DNA of 64,000 nt from Rapana venosa (GCA_028751875.1 CM054138.1:38901479-38965478); one strand, 5' to 3'. Positions 9,720 to 24,334 are shown, numbered from the stretch's first letter. Translations and numbers: made by a program. Notes: a model not told the origin generated them from the letters alone.

Positions 9720-10965
9720 TTCTTCTTCTTTCATCTTCCGCTGGTGCCCTTCGGCGTCGCGGGGAGACACAGACGTCTGCCTGCAGCTAGGTGGGAGGCT
9801 TGATGTAGTGACAGGTCATGGGCTCGCAGAGTGTCAGCCACGGAGTCGCTCCATCGTCTCCTTGGTCTACCTCTGGCTTTCCAGCCATTGTATTTGGTGG
9901 TGTATGCCCGTAGGGCTGGTTGGTTGGGCGGCATTCTAGTGAGGTGACCAAACCACCTGATCCTTTGTTGTTCGATATGGTGGAGAATTGGTGTTAGTCC
10001 GACCATGTCTCTGATCACCTCATTCTTGATCTTGTCGCGTCTGGTTTTGTTGACAGCTTTTCTCAGGCAGCGCATTTCACATGTGACCAATTTTCTCTCT
10101 AAGGCTTTTGTTAGGGCCCATGTCTGACACTGGTATGTAGTGTTGGAACGAAGATGGCGTTGATGAGTTTTGCCTTAGTGCTCATTGGGATGCTGGAATG
10201 TTTTAGAAGGGGGGCGAGTTGGTAACTGATTGCGTTCGCTTTCTGGCATCTTGTTTCTATCTCTCTGTCCAATTTTCCATCTTCAGTGAAGAGGCTGCCA
10301 AGGTATTTAAATTCTTTGGTCTGTTTCAGCTGGGTGCCGTTGATGTTGATGTCCAGCTTTCCTGGATTTCTGCTGACAGACATAACTTCTGTTTTGGTGA
10401 TACTGATCTTCATATCATACCTCCGCAGCTTGTGTTGAGTTGGTCTGTGTGATCTTGAAGAGCTGCTTTGTTCTGATTCATCAGGGACTGGTCGTCACAA
10501 ATAAATAGTTCGTTCAGGGCCTCAAGATCTGGGTTGGCTTCCTTTGTGATCTGGTCCATGTAGATCACGAAGAGAAGGGGAGAGTACGCAGCCTTGCCTG
10601 ACCCCTGATGTAACCGGGAACCATCGATGTTCCACTGGCTGTTCGGACTGCGCTCATACTGTTGGCATAGATTGCTCTGATGTTATCAACAACTGCCCCT
10701 TCACGTCGTACTGCTCCAGGATCTTCCAGAGCTTGTCTCTGTTGACTCGGTCGAAAGCTTTTTCTTGATCAACGAATACTGTATGCAGGTCTTGGTTGTA
10801 TTCGATGGCTCTTTCACACAGCTGTCGGAGTGCGAAAATGGCATCTGTGCACCCTCTTCTTTCCGAAAGTCAAACTGGGCATTGCTCAGTAGGTGTTCTG
10901 CTTTGGCTCTTGTGCGCTGTTCCAGAATCTTTGCATACATTTTCCCTACATGGCTGAGAATGAAG
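9720..10965 (-). pseudogene. Truncated RTE/L1-like LINE, reverse transcriptase to C-terminus
   Basis: Read on the minus strand from about 10960: KMYAKILEQRTR and FDFRKEEGAQM, broken frames, then LFICDDQSLMNQ at about 10490-10515. Next comes YDMKISITKTEVMSVSRNP (near 10400), EFKYLGSLFTEDGK, MRCLRKAVNKTRRDKI, RIRWFGHLTRM and ARGRPRRRW (near 9800). These are RT motifs (the DD catalytic pair is kept, preceded by I-C instead of A) and the usual C-terminal 'WFGH...GRP' blocks. The 3' end at about 9722 carries a short (GAA)n tail. There are several frameshifts and the 5' part is missing. Confidence 0.85.
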
Positions 10966-11077
10966 CTTGGAAATCATTCTGAAGAATCCAAGTATTTCTA
11001 GAAAAAGTGCTTCGTTGTTCTTTCATATCCGCCTAACAATAACATTGTTGGATAATTATAATGATTAGGATGGAGGA

Positions 11078-11377
11078 ACTATGGAGAATGTGCAAAGTTG
11101 ATGATCTGAAGTCTGTAGCTAGTACCAATAGACTGCACTGGTTTGGGCACGTTCAACAGAAAGCAGACCACCACATCATAAAAAGAGCAATGAACTTCGT
11201 AGTGGATGGAAAGAGACTAAAGGGAAGACCGAGCAAGACCTGGGCTGCCTGTATTGCAGATGATCTTAGAGAAAGGGGCATAAATAAGGAGGAAGCTCAA
11301 AACAGAGAGAGATGGAGAAGGCTCATCAATGTCAAACCTCCCCTGGGAGAAACATGACAAAAAAGGAAGAAGAAGAA
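11078..11377 (+). mobile_element. 5'-truncated LINE insertion with perfect 15-bp target-site duplication
   Basis: The insert encodes only the C-terminus of a LINE ORF (LWRMCKVDDLKSV, LHWFGHVQQKADHHIIKRAM, GRPSKTWAACIADDLRERG, EEAQNRERWRRLINVKPP), followed by a stop and an (AAG)n tail. It is bounded by the direct repeat GATTAGGATGGAGGA at 11063-11077 and 11378-11392. This is the signature of target-primed reverse transcription and suggests a young insertion. Degraded relatives are at 33232-33640 and 37655-37935. Confidence 0.9.
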
Positions 11378-11392
11378 GATTAGGATGGAGGA

Positions 11393-12120
11393 GGTGTAAG
11401 CATTGTTGATTTTGGGGAACAGTTCTGGGTTGAGTATAAAAAGAGATGACCTAGACAGTTTCCAAAGTGATTTTCCAATTGTACCAATTCAGTCAGTGAA
11501 GTAAATGTCACATTTTGAAATGAAAAGGCCATAGCTGGAAACCTAAAGTACAATCAACATCCGTCTTGTTCATGGTGTTTCCCACAAAATCGGCAGGTAA
11601 TTTCACTTCCTTTGTTGCCTTGCCTTTCATAGCATGCTATTCCAAACAAAGAGCCAAATCTTGGTCAGACCATGTTGGTTCTTTAAGCTTCAAACTCTTG
11701 GCTGCCACTGCCTGCTGGTTAATGCTACTTAACACACACAGAGCAAAAACACTTCTTTTGTTTCTTGCTACTTCAGAAATCTAGCCTTTGAGCTCTGTTT
11801 TCATCACAGGATATAGTGTACATTTTTTGTCTATATTGTAGTTTTGAACTCTTGACATACACAAATTCATCCAACTGGGGTGTGATCAATACATGACTTC
11901 TGATGCCTTACTGTGCATCTACTTACCTGTTTTGTTCACACACATGATTTTATTTCTCACTGCTGTATTTTTTAAAAATAAAATGTATCTTGCGTAACTG
12001 TTCAATGGATCCCTTCAAAGCCAGGGTTGAAACTCCTTTGTTTTTCATCCAAACATTGTTGGATTAACAGCAGCCCGAAATTGATTCTCATGTGCCAGGA
12101 TGTAATCATTTTTGATTTTG
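11393..12120. other. MLK intron, no recognisable feature
   Basis: Mixed-composition sequence with only short chance reading frames. I see no repeat shared with the rest of the window. Confidence 0.5.
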
Positions 12121-12124
12121 GCAA

Positions 12125-12495
12125 ATGCTGTAGCCAAGTGGTATCGTTTGACTTCAATCCCATGGGTCCATGAAGTCATGGGTTTGATGAATCTTGGTGG
12201 CATCACATGAATTAAGGGTGGTTATTTTATTTATATCCAAGGTCAACTTCAAGTACAGACCTGCCAGTGCCTTAATTCCTTTTGTGTATGTATAAACATG
12301 CAGAAAATCAAATATGCACATTTAAGATCATGTAATTCATGTCAGCGTTCGGTGGTTTACATAAACATGAACATACCCAGCATATATCCTCGAAGTCAGA
12401 ATGCGGATACCTTCACGATGGGCAAAAATGGTCGCATATGCAAAATCTCACCATTGGTAAACCTCAAACTGTAGCTGAGGAAGGAGAAAAAATTT
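12125..12495 (+). mobile_element. SINE-B copy, plus strand
   Basis: The head GTAGCCAAGTGGTATCG (A-box-like) and GGGTTTGATGAATC (B-box region, diverged) lead into ACAGACCTGCCAGTGCC, CATGTAATTCATGTCAGC, GAAGTCAGAATGCGG and the 3' part GCAAAATCTCACCATTGG. The 3' part also occurs at 51125-51205. It is the same family as 690-1000. Confidence 0.75.
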
Positions 12496-12534
12496 AGTTT
12501 CAACATTTTCTGCTTGAAGAAAACACTTCTTACC

Positions 12535-12955
12535 TTTCAGAATGGAACTAAACACTTCTTACCATTCAGAATGGAACTAAACACTTCTTACCATTCAGAA
12601 TGGAACTAAACACTTCTTACCATTCAGAATGGAACTAAACACTTCTTACCTTTCACTAGTTTCAGAATGGAACTAAACACTTCTTAGCATTCAGAATGGA
12701 ACTAAACACTTCTTAGCATTCAGAATGGAACTAAACACTTCTTACCATTCAGAATGGAACTAAACACTTCTTACCTTTCACTAGTTTCAGAATGGAACTA
12801 AACACTTCTTAGCATTCAGAATGGAACTAAACACTTCTTAGCATTCAGAATGGAACTAAACACTTCTTACTATTCAGAATGGAACTAAACACTTCTTACC
12901 TTTCACTAGTTTCAGAATGGAACTAAACACTTCTTAGCATTCAGAATGGAACTGG
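12535..12955 (+). repeat. 29-bp tandem repeat with 125-bp higher-order period
   Basis: The basic unit is AATGGAACTAAACACTTCTT plus ACCATTCAG (29 bp). Every fourth unit is a 38-bp variant ending TTTCACTAGTTTCAG. Three units of 29 plus one of 38 give a 125-bp block, repeated about three times, and the second unit type (TTAGCATTCAG) holds the same place in each block. The array stops at a T-run and G-rich tract (12958-13000). Confidence 0.97.
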
Positions 12956-13152
12956 TCTTTTTTTTTTTGAAGGGGGGGGGAGGAGAGGGGAAAGAGGGCC
13001 TCAAATTTACAAATTGTTACAAACCCAAGTCAGTTCTCGCATCCACTGAAGACCTTGGAAATGTTGTCTCTGTCTAACAAAACTTTAAGAAATCTTAACA
13101 AACCATCACCCCCCCCCCCCCCCCCCCCCTCCTTTTCATTTAAAGATTGTCA

Positions 13153-14259
<1,107 letters not shown>

Positions 14260-14260
<1 letters not shown>

Positions 14261-14715
14261 CAATTTTTATTTGTTTCTTGGCTACAGCTCCTAGGTTCAC
14301 CAATGGTGTGATTTTGCTTAAATGCAACCATTTTTACCCACCATTATTAGCATTAAGGTAAACAATCACACTCTGACTTCTAGAATGGTGTCTTAACTGA
14401 GTTAACACAACACTTGTTAGTGTGTGCATGCGTTTTTTGTTTTTTGTTTGCTTTTAAAAAAATTGTCATCCATTCCTACCAGCATGAAATGTCATACTGT
14501 TCCAAAAAAAGCAGAACAGGTTTTAACATGGACCATATGTAAGATGTTCTGCATGTGTTCGCACATGGGGCCTCAGTTTATAGTCTCATCTGAAGGACTT
14601 TTGGGGGAGTAGAATCAGTACTGATGTTAACTCCAAAAATGGGTGCCTAATTGGTGGCTCGATCCCTGGCTGTCAGATCATGAGCACAGGGTTGTAAACA
14701 CTAGGCAATCTCTCT
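14260..14715 (-). mobile_element. SINE-A copy, full order without array
   Basis: Minus-strand head near 14700 (TTGCCTAGTGTTTACAACCC; B-box-like GGGATCGAGCC), body with GATGAGACTATAAACTGAG (near 14580) and AGAACATCTTACATATGGTC, the segment CATGCTGGTAGGAATGGATG, and the tail to about 14265 (TTGGTGAACCTAGGAGCTG). This copy gives the ancestral order against which the array-bearing copy at 2680-3875 can be read. Confidence 0.75.
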
Positions 14716-14959
14716 CTCCCCCCCCTCCAACCCACACACATCCAGGTGTTAGCTGAAGAACAGAGCAGGTGACTACTACTGTACTAGAATAGCAGTGAAG
14801 GAGCTCATCAAAATATTAAAATAAAATAGGCATGTCATGTTATTCATCAACGAGTTTTGAGTTTGAAGCACAAAAGATAGTAAATTAGTATGCACTGAAT
14901 TCTTTCTTCAATGCCACTGAACAGAATGTTATACTGTACTAACTCACATAAAATATAGT

Positions 14960-15075
14960 ATACCACACAATACATATGTATATATATATATATATCTGTA
15001 TCTATCTATATAATATCTATATATATATATAATTATATCTATCTGATCTATCTATCTATATATATATATTCATAC
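14960..15075. repeat. TA / TATC microsatellite
   Basis: Interrupted (TA)n and (TATC)n tract at about 14978-15070. Confidence 0.9.
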
Positions 15076-15289
15076 TACATATTGTACTATGTGTACATGC
15101 TAAGCAGTAAACTGTGACAAGTAACATGCTGACAGGATAAATATTACCATGGTCTTGACAACTATCTTCCAAATTCAAACAGCACTAAACTATGTGATGC
15201 ATTATAAGATATTAAGATGGTTGATGACACATAAACTTCACATGATCTAGGTCTACTTAATTATAAAATTATTGAGAAAAAAAAAGTTA

Positions 15290-16270
<981 letters not shown>

Positions 16271-16271
16271 A

Positions 16272-19200
16272 ATGCAAGCAAACAGTTCAGCAACTCAATC
16301 AGCTGGTTTTAAAAATAGTGTAAATAGTTATCAAGTCAAATTTCTAAACTACAATGTAAATGGCCTCTTACCGAAGCTAGAAAATGACCACTTTGTAAAT
16401 TTCCTTCTTTCTTATGATTTTGTATGCTTGACAGAAACTTTTCTTGCAAACAACTTTGATTCTCCTATTTTCAAAGATTATATTATCTATACATCAAAGG
16501 CAAAAAAACTATCCCGGAAAGGACGTTATTCAGGGGGTGTCACTGTCTTAATTACGAAATGTTTTGCTAGTTTTGTGGAACAAATTTTCTTAGAAGTTGA
16601 AAATACTATAATTGTCAAAATAGATAAAGAACTCTTTAATACAAGCAAGGAAATTATGCTTGTTTGTTCCTATATTCCACCAAATGAATCCCCTTTCTGG
16701 AAAAATCATGAGGGTGTGCATGGTATAGAAATGTTAGAACAATGCCTAGTAGATCTATATGAAAAGAGGGATGACTTTTATATTCTATTAAATGGTGACT
16801 TAAATGCAAGAACTGCATCAAAAAATTATAGTTATATTGGTGGAGATACTGATTTTACAGATACAACTGTTTCAGATGACAACAACTTCCCGCGGAAATC
16901 TCAAGATGGTGGGGTCAATCTTTTTGGCGAGCAGTTATTAGAACTATGTAATATGTTTGATTGCATTATTTTGAACGGGCTCAGTGAACAAAACTTTGAT
17001 GACAGTTGTACATATATTTCAGCTTCTGGAACAAGTACAGTGAACTATTTTATTGCATCATATGATTTTGTTTCATCTGTTAATGTTGTGTCCCTTACTG
17101 TTGAAAGCTTAACTGAATCAGACCATCTACCAGTTGTTTTGGAATTACAGATTAAGAAAAGTTCAACAGATAAGAAATGGAAGGTAGCTGAAGATAAAAG
17201 TCTGGTTTATGAGAAAATTGTATGGAATGAAGAAAATAACAGTGATTATATTACGATGTTGCAAAGTGAAGATATCAAGGACAAACTGATTCTGGCCACA
17301 GGTACTCTGGATAGAGATGTAGACCAAGCCTTAGATATTTTTGTAACGTGTCTGAAAACTTCTAGTCAGTGCATGTTAAAGTCATTTCATGCAAACAGGA
17401 AGAAAAAATCTGAATGGTTTGATAATGAATGTAAAATGGCAAAAAAGGAAAGTAGGAAAAAGCTAAACTGTTTTAGAAAGTCTAGAGCAGATGAGGATAG
17501 ACTAGTATAATATAGAAGCAAGAAAAAGGTATAAACATTTACTGAGAGATAAAAGACAGAGATTCAGAAAACAAAAAACTGAAACTCTGGTGAGAGAAAT
17601 GGATAACTCTTTTCAGTTTTGGAACCAACTAAGAAGTATGGGTTGTGGAGGAAAAAAGAGAATTGATAACAATATCAGTATAGAAGAGTGGTTTAACCAT
17701 TTTAAAAAACTATTTCAAAATAGTAATGGAGAAATAGAGCAGAGGGCTATTGAAGCTGACTTATCTGAAGGAAACAATCATGTGTTAAACAAACCCATAT
17801 CAGAAGAAGAAGTCACTCATACCATTAGGTAACTCAAGAAAGGTAAAGCATGTGGGATCGATAATATTTCTGCAGAAATGCTACAGGTTGGTGGGGAAGA
17901 AGTATATTTATTTTTGACAAAACTATTCAATACCATTTTTGACCGAGGTATCTTTCCGCAAGAATGGTCAAAAGTTATTATCATCCCAATATATAAAAAA
18001 GGGAATCCTGAAGTGGCTGATAACTACAGAGGAATATCCCTACTTAGCATTATTTCAAAGTGTTACACAACTATTCTAAACAAAAGACTGTACACCTGGC
18101 TAGAAGATAATGATTTACTTTCAGATTCTCAAGCAGGATTTCACAAAAACCACTCTACTGTCGATCATATTTTTACATTGTATGCCACAGTTCAGAAATA
18201 TTTGAGTAAAAAGGGCAGAAAATTATATGTTGCATTTGTGGATTTTAGAAAAGCCTTCGACTCTGTTCGACATAACAAACTTTTAGAATGTATAGATGCT
18301 CAAGGTGTAAAAGGAAAATTCTTTGCTTGTTTAAAAGATATGTATCAATCATTATTGTCGTGCATATGCATAAATCATGAACTTTCAGATATGTTTGAAT
18401 GTCCTATTGGTGTACGGAAAGGATGTGTTATGAGTCCAACATTATTTTCCATTTTTATTGATCAGATAGCACACAACATTAAAGAAAAAGGCAAACATGG
18501 AGCACTGTTATTACCAGTTTATATGGAGCTGTTCATATTGCTGTTTGCTGATGATGTTGCGTTACTTTCAACTACCCCTACAGGCCTTCAAACTCAACTT
18601 AATGTGTTGTACGAATGTTGCCAAAACATGAAGCTAAGTGTTAACTCTGAAAAGACAAAAGTGATAGTATTTAGAAAAGGAGGGTACTTAGGTATACATG
18701 AAAAATGGTTCTACAATTCTAAGAAATTAGAGGTGGTTAATAATTACTGTTATTTGGGGTTTAACTTTACAACGATGATAAGTGTTAAAAGGGGTACTAC
18801 ACATTTAGCAGCAAAGGGAAAGAAAGCAGTTCTTCAATTAAATAAGGTGTTTCAAAAGTATAAAGAGATGACCACAAATGTATTCTTCAAAATTTTTGAC
18901 ACTAAAATTCGATCAATATTATTATATTCATCAGAAATATGGGGATTCCAGAGACTAGAGCACATAGAAAAAGTTCATTTAATGGCATGTTAACGTTTTC
19001 TAGGAGTCCCTGCAAGAGCACCAAATAAGATGGTTTACGGAGAGTTCGGAAGATATCCCTTATACATTCATTCTTGTGTTAATTGCTTGAGATACTGGCT
19101 AAAACTGCTACAGATGGATAGCAATAGACTACCCCATAAAGCTTACACCATGCTATTTGAATTAGATAGATCTAGAAAAGATTGTTGGGCTACAAGAGTT

Positions 19201-19716
19201 AGAGAAATTTTGTGTGAGACTGGATTTAATATTGAGTGGATGCAACATGGTGTTGGGGATATAAAAATGTTTTTGTGTGCATTTAAACAGAGGCTAATTG
19301 ATTTGTTTGTACAGGAGTGGGATGGAACCATTAGAGACCGTAAGAGGTATGATTTATATCGAACATTTAAATCAGTTTTTGAAAAAGAAAAATATGTATG
19401 TGATATGGAGACATATTGTTTCTGTGTTGCTATCACCCAATTGAGATTGAATGTACTCCCGCTTAAGAATAATGTAAATCAATACAGTGAGGCAGCACAG
19501 GATAGAAACTGTCCATTTTGCAAAGACAAAACTGAAAACGAGTACCATTTTATTTTTGACTGTTGTATCTATAAAGACTTGAGGGGAAAATTTCTAAAAG
19601 AATCAGTAAATGTTCCTGTACATGTGCTTTTGAGAGCAACAAATAGAAATCACAGATACAATTTGTCCAGATTTGTCTTCCATGCAGTAAATAGGAGGCA
19701 AAGTGCGATTCTTTAA
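16272..19716 (+). pseudogene. LINE polyprotein (EN, RT, CCHC), one frameshift and two stops
   Basis: The endonuclease (16330-17150) has LNYNVNGLLPKLEN, VCLTETFL, GGVTVLITK, LNGDLNARTA and SDHLPVVLEL. Near 17505 the frame shifts; it continues as IEARKRYKHLLRDKR. A premature TAA sits at 17830-17832, just before LKKGKACGIDNISAEM, and another at 18991-18993, just before RFLGVPARAP. The RT has PIYKKGNPEVADNYRGISLL, QAGFHKNHSTVDHIF, VDFRKAFDSVRH, VRKGCVMSPTLFSIFIDQ and LLFADDVALL (catalytic FADD near 18544). The C-terminus (19030-19716) ends with a CCHC finger, C-P-F-C-x8-H-x4-C. Apart from these three lesions the frame is open for about 1140 codons, so it died recently. Confidence 0.9.
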
Positions 19717-19980
19717 AAATCCTCTAAAGAAGATGAAAGTAGTATTTTTTCTCTTTATATTAATGCATTTGCTCATTTGATTTGATGTTTTGAAAAGGTA
19801 TTAGTTACGTTGAGGTGTTTAATCTGCATGCTGCAAAGTGCAGATTAATACTTTCATGACTGCGAAGATCGAAAATTGCCATTTCATGTTATACACATTT
19901 TGTCCTAACATGTCGATGTATTGTGGCCAAAGGCTAAAGTACATTAAAATCTTTGAGTTCTTTGAGTTCTTGAGTTCTCT
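16272..19980 (+). mobile_element. EN-RT LINE inserted in a (TC)n microsatellite
   Basis: A full-length or nearly full-length non-LTR element. The 5' end abuts a (CT)n tract directly. The 3' end carries a short tandem tail of TTTGAGTTC units (about 19950-19975) and then runs into another (CT)n tract (19976-20000). It is unrelated in sequence to the 4.2 kb LINE and richer in AT. The clade is not assigned. Confidence 0.85.
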
Positions 19981-19983
19981 CCC

Positions 19984-20015
<32 letters not shown>

Positions 20016-20047
20016 ATATATATATAATATATATAATTATTATATAT

Positions 20048-20079
<32 letters not shown>

Positions 20080-20120
20080 AACACACACACACATACATAC
20101 ACACACACACATACAACATT
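19976..20120. repeat. (CT)n-(TA)n-(CA)n compound microsatellite
   Basis: 3' flank of the LINE at 16272-19980: CT tract, then TA tract, then CA tract to about 20113. Confidence 0.95.
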
Positions 20121-20904
20121 TCCATGTAAAATCATTAAGAAATAAGTATTCATGAATACTAATTACTTATGCATGTGCCATGGGATATGAAGCTTATCTC
20201 AGTATCTGATAAACTTTATCAATTGCTTCAAGCTTGCTTATTATATGAGAAAATAAAACTCAGTAAAATGATTTGATCAAAAGGAGAAAGCAAGGTGATA
20301 CTGATACAGTGATAGTGAGTGCTATTAGTATTAATAATGAGAATGATGGAAATTAGAAAGATACTAGAAAATAGTTTTTAAAACATGATCATGATGACAA
20401 CTTGGTAAATTTAGCACTTAAAATCTATTCCAACAACTCTTCAACTCACAATTACAATCAATTGGGAGAGAAGGAGGGAGGGGAAGAAAGGGGAAGAAAG
20501 ATAATCTTATTAAGTTATTGTAAAAACAATTAACTTCCCAATGTGAAAATAAGTTAAAAGTGATTTAACTTCATGTGAAAATAAGTAAAAACTGTAACAA
20601 GTTTCTATCATATTCTTGTGCAAAGCTTTTACAAGTTTTAGTTTTAATACAAGTTGTATAGAAGGTTGTGTTCATGTAGACAAGTCAATAGAGATAGGCA
20701 GAGGGAAGGCCCATGCCAATCCCACTAAGACTAAGGCTACGTCAACGTGCTTCAACAGTTCAAGTAGGGAGCAGGTACCTCTCCAGAAGCCTGACTAAAA
20801 GGGGTACATGGAGTGGAGTGAATGGGCAGGAGAACAACCATTCTAGCTCTCAAATTTTATACACTGGGACAGCAGGGACATGTATACATGTGTATTCATG
20901 TATG

Positions 20905-20905
<1 letters not shown>
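20120..20905. other. MLK intron, nothing recognised
   Basis: AT-rich sequence with no shared repeat or coding signal that I can support. Confidence 0.5.
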
Positions 20906-20907
<2 letters not shown>

Positions 20908-20974
<67 letters not shown>

Positions 20975-21215
20975 GAGGTGTCTAATTTTGTCTAATATCA
21001 CTAGTTATAGTGAAAAGATATTAAGTTGAAAGAACAACAACAAAATCAACAACAACACACACACATGCATGCATGCACACACCACACATACATGTACGTT
21101 TGCACACACACACACACCCAAACACACCCACGCACACACAACCACATGCACACAGGGACTAGATGTAAACAAGCACATGAGTGAATTAGTTTCTATTAAT
21201 TATCCTCAAAACAAA
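20908..21215. repeat. (CT)n, CA-rich tract and SINE-A tail fragment
   Basis: (CT)n at 20911-20971, CA-rich sequence at about 21050-21145, then GGGACTAGATGTAAACAAGC and TTAATTATCCTCAAAACAAA (21155-21215). The last part matches the 3' end of the SINE-A copy at 48290-48535. Confidence 0.6.
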
Positions 21216-21554
21216 AGAATAAAATGAAGTAATATTCTAATAAACACCGTACTATGTATACACATAGATCTACTGATCTAGTGATATATATATAATATAT
21301 ATATGACTTCCTGCCAAAAGGTCGTCATGAAAATAGGACAAGGGGGGTTGAAAACAAAGTAACTGGAAAATTTTAACCAAGTGCATTTCTCAAAAGGGGC
21401 ACTAATGTGGAATTAACATGTGAGAGGAAAAGATAGTTTGACATTTAGTTTTAGAGAAAATAGCATTTATAATTTTATTGCACTGGTTTGTCGCACCTCA
21501 GTGATTACCACCAAACTTACCTAATTAAATCTGTTTTTTTATATTTTGTATAAC

Positions 21555-22205
21555 AAAAATGAATACATTTGAGAAGAGAAAAAAAAAAATCTTTTTTAAA
21601 AAACCCCCAAATTTTTAAATGTAAAATGGGGTAGTTTTTTATTAAAAAATTTTAAACTCAGTTTTTTATGAAAACTCCCCCTTTTTAATTTTTTAGAAGT
21701 GTTTTAATTTTAAATCCTGGGGGCGATAAAGGGAATTATAAAGAAAAAATTTACGTAATGTTTTTAACACAGTTTTGGGAAGTCCATTAAACCAAAAAGG
21801 TGTGGGGATGGCAAAACACCATTAAAATTTAAACCCAAATAGAAACCGTTCGGGCTATTTGTGTATTCATTGTTCCCTATATCCGGCGTCCTTTGTCCAC
21901 TTTCCTTCGATTCTTTTCGGTCGATGTAATTTGTTTACCAAGGTTATGTAGTTTGTTTGAAAAAACAAAAATTAAACAACCCCCTTTTTGCTCACATCAT
22001 ACTTCTTTTTCATTAAAAAAAAAACCACAACTTGCCTCGAACCAATTTTTTTCAGGAGAGTCGTTTTGGGAATTTTTTAAAATACTTTTAAGAAAAAAAT
22101 TTTAAAGGAATTTCAAAAAACCCTACAATATTTATAACTTTTAATTTTTACACAAAAATAAAAATAGATTTTTAAATTTAATTTTTTTAAAAAATTTATT
22201 TAAAT
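21555..22205. other. Short block of error-like 'smeared' sequence
   Basis: Unusual runs of A, T, C and G of 3 to 9 bases alternate with little else (for example AAAACCCCCAAATTTTT-type strings). The texture is the same as 26440-40450 and unlike the flanks. It is probably a low-quality consensus block. Confidence 0.6.
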
Positions 22206-23276
22206 TTATATATATATATAAAAATATATTATGAACTATTATATAAATATGTATTGTATATGCAATACATGTACACACTTTACTTATCTAACATCACTGC
22301 AACAGTGCAACTACTTTAATTGTTTAAATGTGGTTCTACAACATAATCAAACATTCCTACTTTTTGAATGTCAGACCTTAAAAAACAATACCTGCCTGGG
22401 TGCCTGCCATCCATGACAACTCTGACAAAGTTTTAAGCAACTATATGTTGTCAAGAGAAATTGGCTTTACCCTGAAATGGTTCCCCATTGCTTAGTTCTC
22501 TCCTACACTGGCTACACTCTTTAGACATAGTAGTAGAGTACATTTTTTTTAATGTGTGAGTTCTCTTTACACCTGGGACATGATTCCACCCTGTACTGTA
22601 GACCCTTAAACTCATGGATGCTAGTTCAGTAGTTGTAGAACTTCCAAGTTTCACTTTCTGATCAATTGTTTTATAAATATTGTTTTAATTTCTTAAATTG
22701 CACTAGTTAGCATTCTTATTTAAATTAAGTTATAAATAATGCTGAAATATATTTAATATTATATTATTACATTACTAGCATTAGTCAAGTGCACGTGTTA
22801 TGTTTCCCAAATCACTATCAGTATCACCACCTTTTTTGTGGTCTGAACTTACCTAGTGTAAACTGTGTAGAAATTATAAATCAACACACACACATATGCG
22901 TGCGCACACACAGAGAGTAACACACACAGAGAGTAACACAGGCACACAGACTGAGTAACACACACACAGAGACTGAATAGCACACGCACACACATGCATA
23001 CAATGATACATGCACACATGCTCGCATGTACATTCACACACACTCATCAGACACAAATGTACATGATGTATTTAAAATGAATTATATTCTGAATGACCAC
23101 ATAATAATTGGACAATAAACCAATCAACAGAAGGAAAATGTTCTTTATCAAAGTTCTCTTCACTCTTAGTCTTTCCTTTTTAAGTTAACCTCTAAATACT
23201 TGTGTGTGAGTGCATGTGTGCACATGCGTGTGTATGTGTGTGTAAAAGTGTGAGTGAGTGAGTGTGTTTGTTGTTT

Positions 23277-23326
<50 letters not shown>

Positions 23327-23340
23327 ATGTCACTGACTGA
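22205..23340. other. Intron sequence with CA- and GT-rich tracts
   Basis: Sequence of normal texture with no coding signal. CA-rich imperfect repeats at about 22885-23045; GT-rich tract with (GT)n at about 23200-23325. Confidence 0.6.
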
Positions 23341-23494
23341 CTGAGTGTTTTATACTGACTGAGTGTTTTATCTAAATTGTAGACTTTAAACTAAAGTATT
23401 TTAGATCTAAATTTGTATTTTGTGGCTAATGGAAATAGCACTCATGAATAAATACATAATATATGCTTTCTTTTTGTTGTTGTTTGTTTTGCAT

Positions 23495-24000
23495 CCAGTG
23501 TTAATGTGCATGCAGTTTTGTAAATTTTGTCAATGGTTCCTACTGGCACACAGTGGCCTACTCTTCTAAAAGGCAGAACAGGTTTTAACAATGCGCAAGA
23601 TGCTCAGAGTTTCTTTTAAAAATTGTCTTTAATATCGAGGATAATGGAACAAGCATACAATTACTGAATTAGTGGCTTTTTTTTATATCCAGTCCACGTG
23701 TGAATGCAGTTTTGTAATTTGTCTTGTTTCCACCAGCACATGATCATGATGGTCTAGATATTCTTCTGAAAAGCTGGACAGGTTTTAAATTTGTATACTG
23801 TATAATGTCAAGATGATCTGCGCTCATTTTCACACAGGGCCTCGATTTATAGTCTCATCCTCAGGACTTCTGGGGGCAGTTAAGTTGGCACTGACGTTAA
23901 CTCCTGGGGAAAATTCCCCTTGAACAGGGTTTGAACCTGGGTTGGCAGATCACAAACTTTTAGTGCAATGCTCAATGTTCTAGCCACCAGGCTATCTCAT
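23495..24000 (-). mobile_element. Two nested or abutting SINE-A copies
   Basis: The right copy (about 23620-24000, minus strand) has its head near 23995 (TAGCCTGGTGGCTAGAAC; B-box GGTTCAAACCC) and the body GATGAGACTATAAATCGAGG. It runs into a tail with TTATCCTCGATATTAAAGAC near 23640. Left of it (23495-23615) is a second 3' part with the same order (CAGTGTTAATGTGCATGCAG, AGGCAGAACAGGTTTTAACA). The left copy appears cut by, or abutted to, the right one. Confidence 0.7.
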
Positions 24001-24024
24001 CCTCCCCCGTATGTGTGGGGTGCA

Positions 24025-24042
24025 GAACATGTGTGTGTGTAT

Positions 24043-24079
<37 letters not shown>

Positions 24080-24334
24080 CGTGTGCATGTATTGTGAATC
24101 CCTGACTCATTCCTTGTTTGAATACTTTTATCAATTACTGAATTAGTCTGTTTATCAGATTTTGAGAAATTTACAATTACAGTCAGCCCCACTTTAGCAG
24201 GTTCCCCCCCTTTTTTTTCCCCCACACAATACTTCTAAAATATAAGAAACATAAACTGTGTTTAGTGTTTAGAATGAATTAATTATAAGAAACATAAACT
24301 GTGTTTAGAATGAATGAATTAATTTTATATTTAA

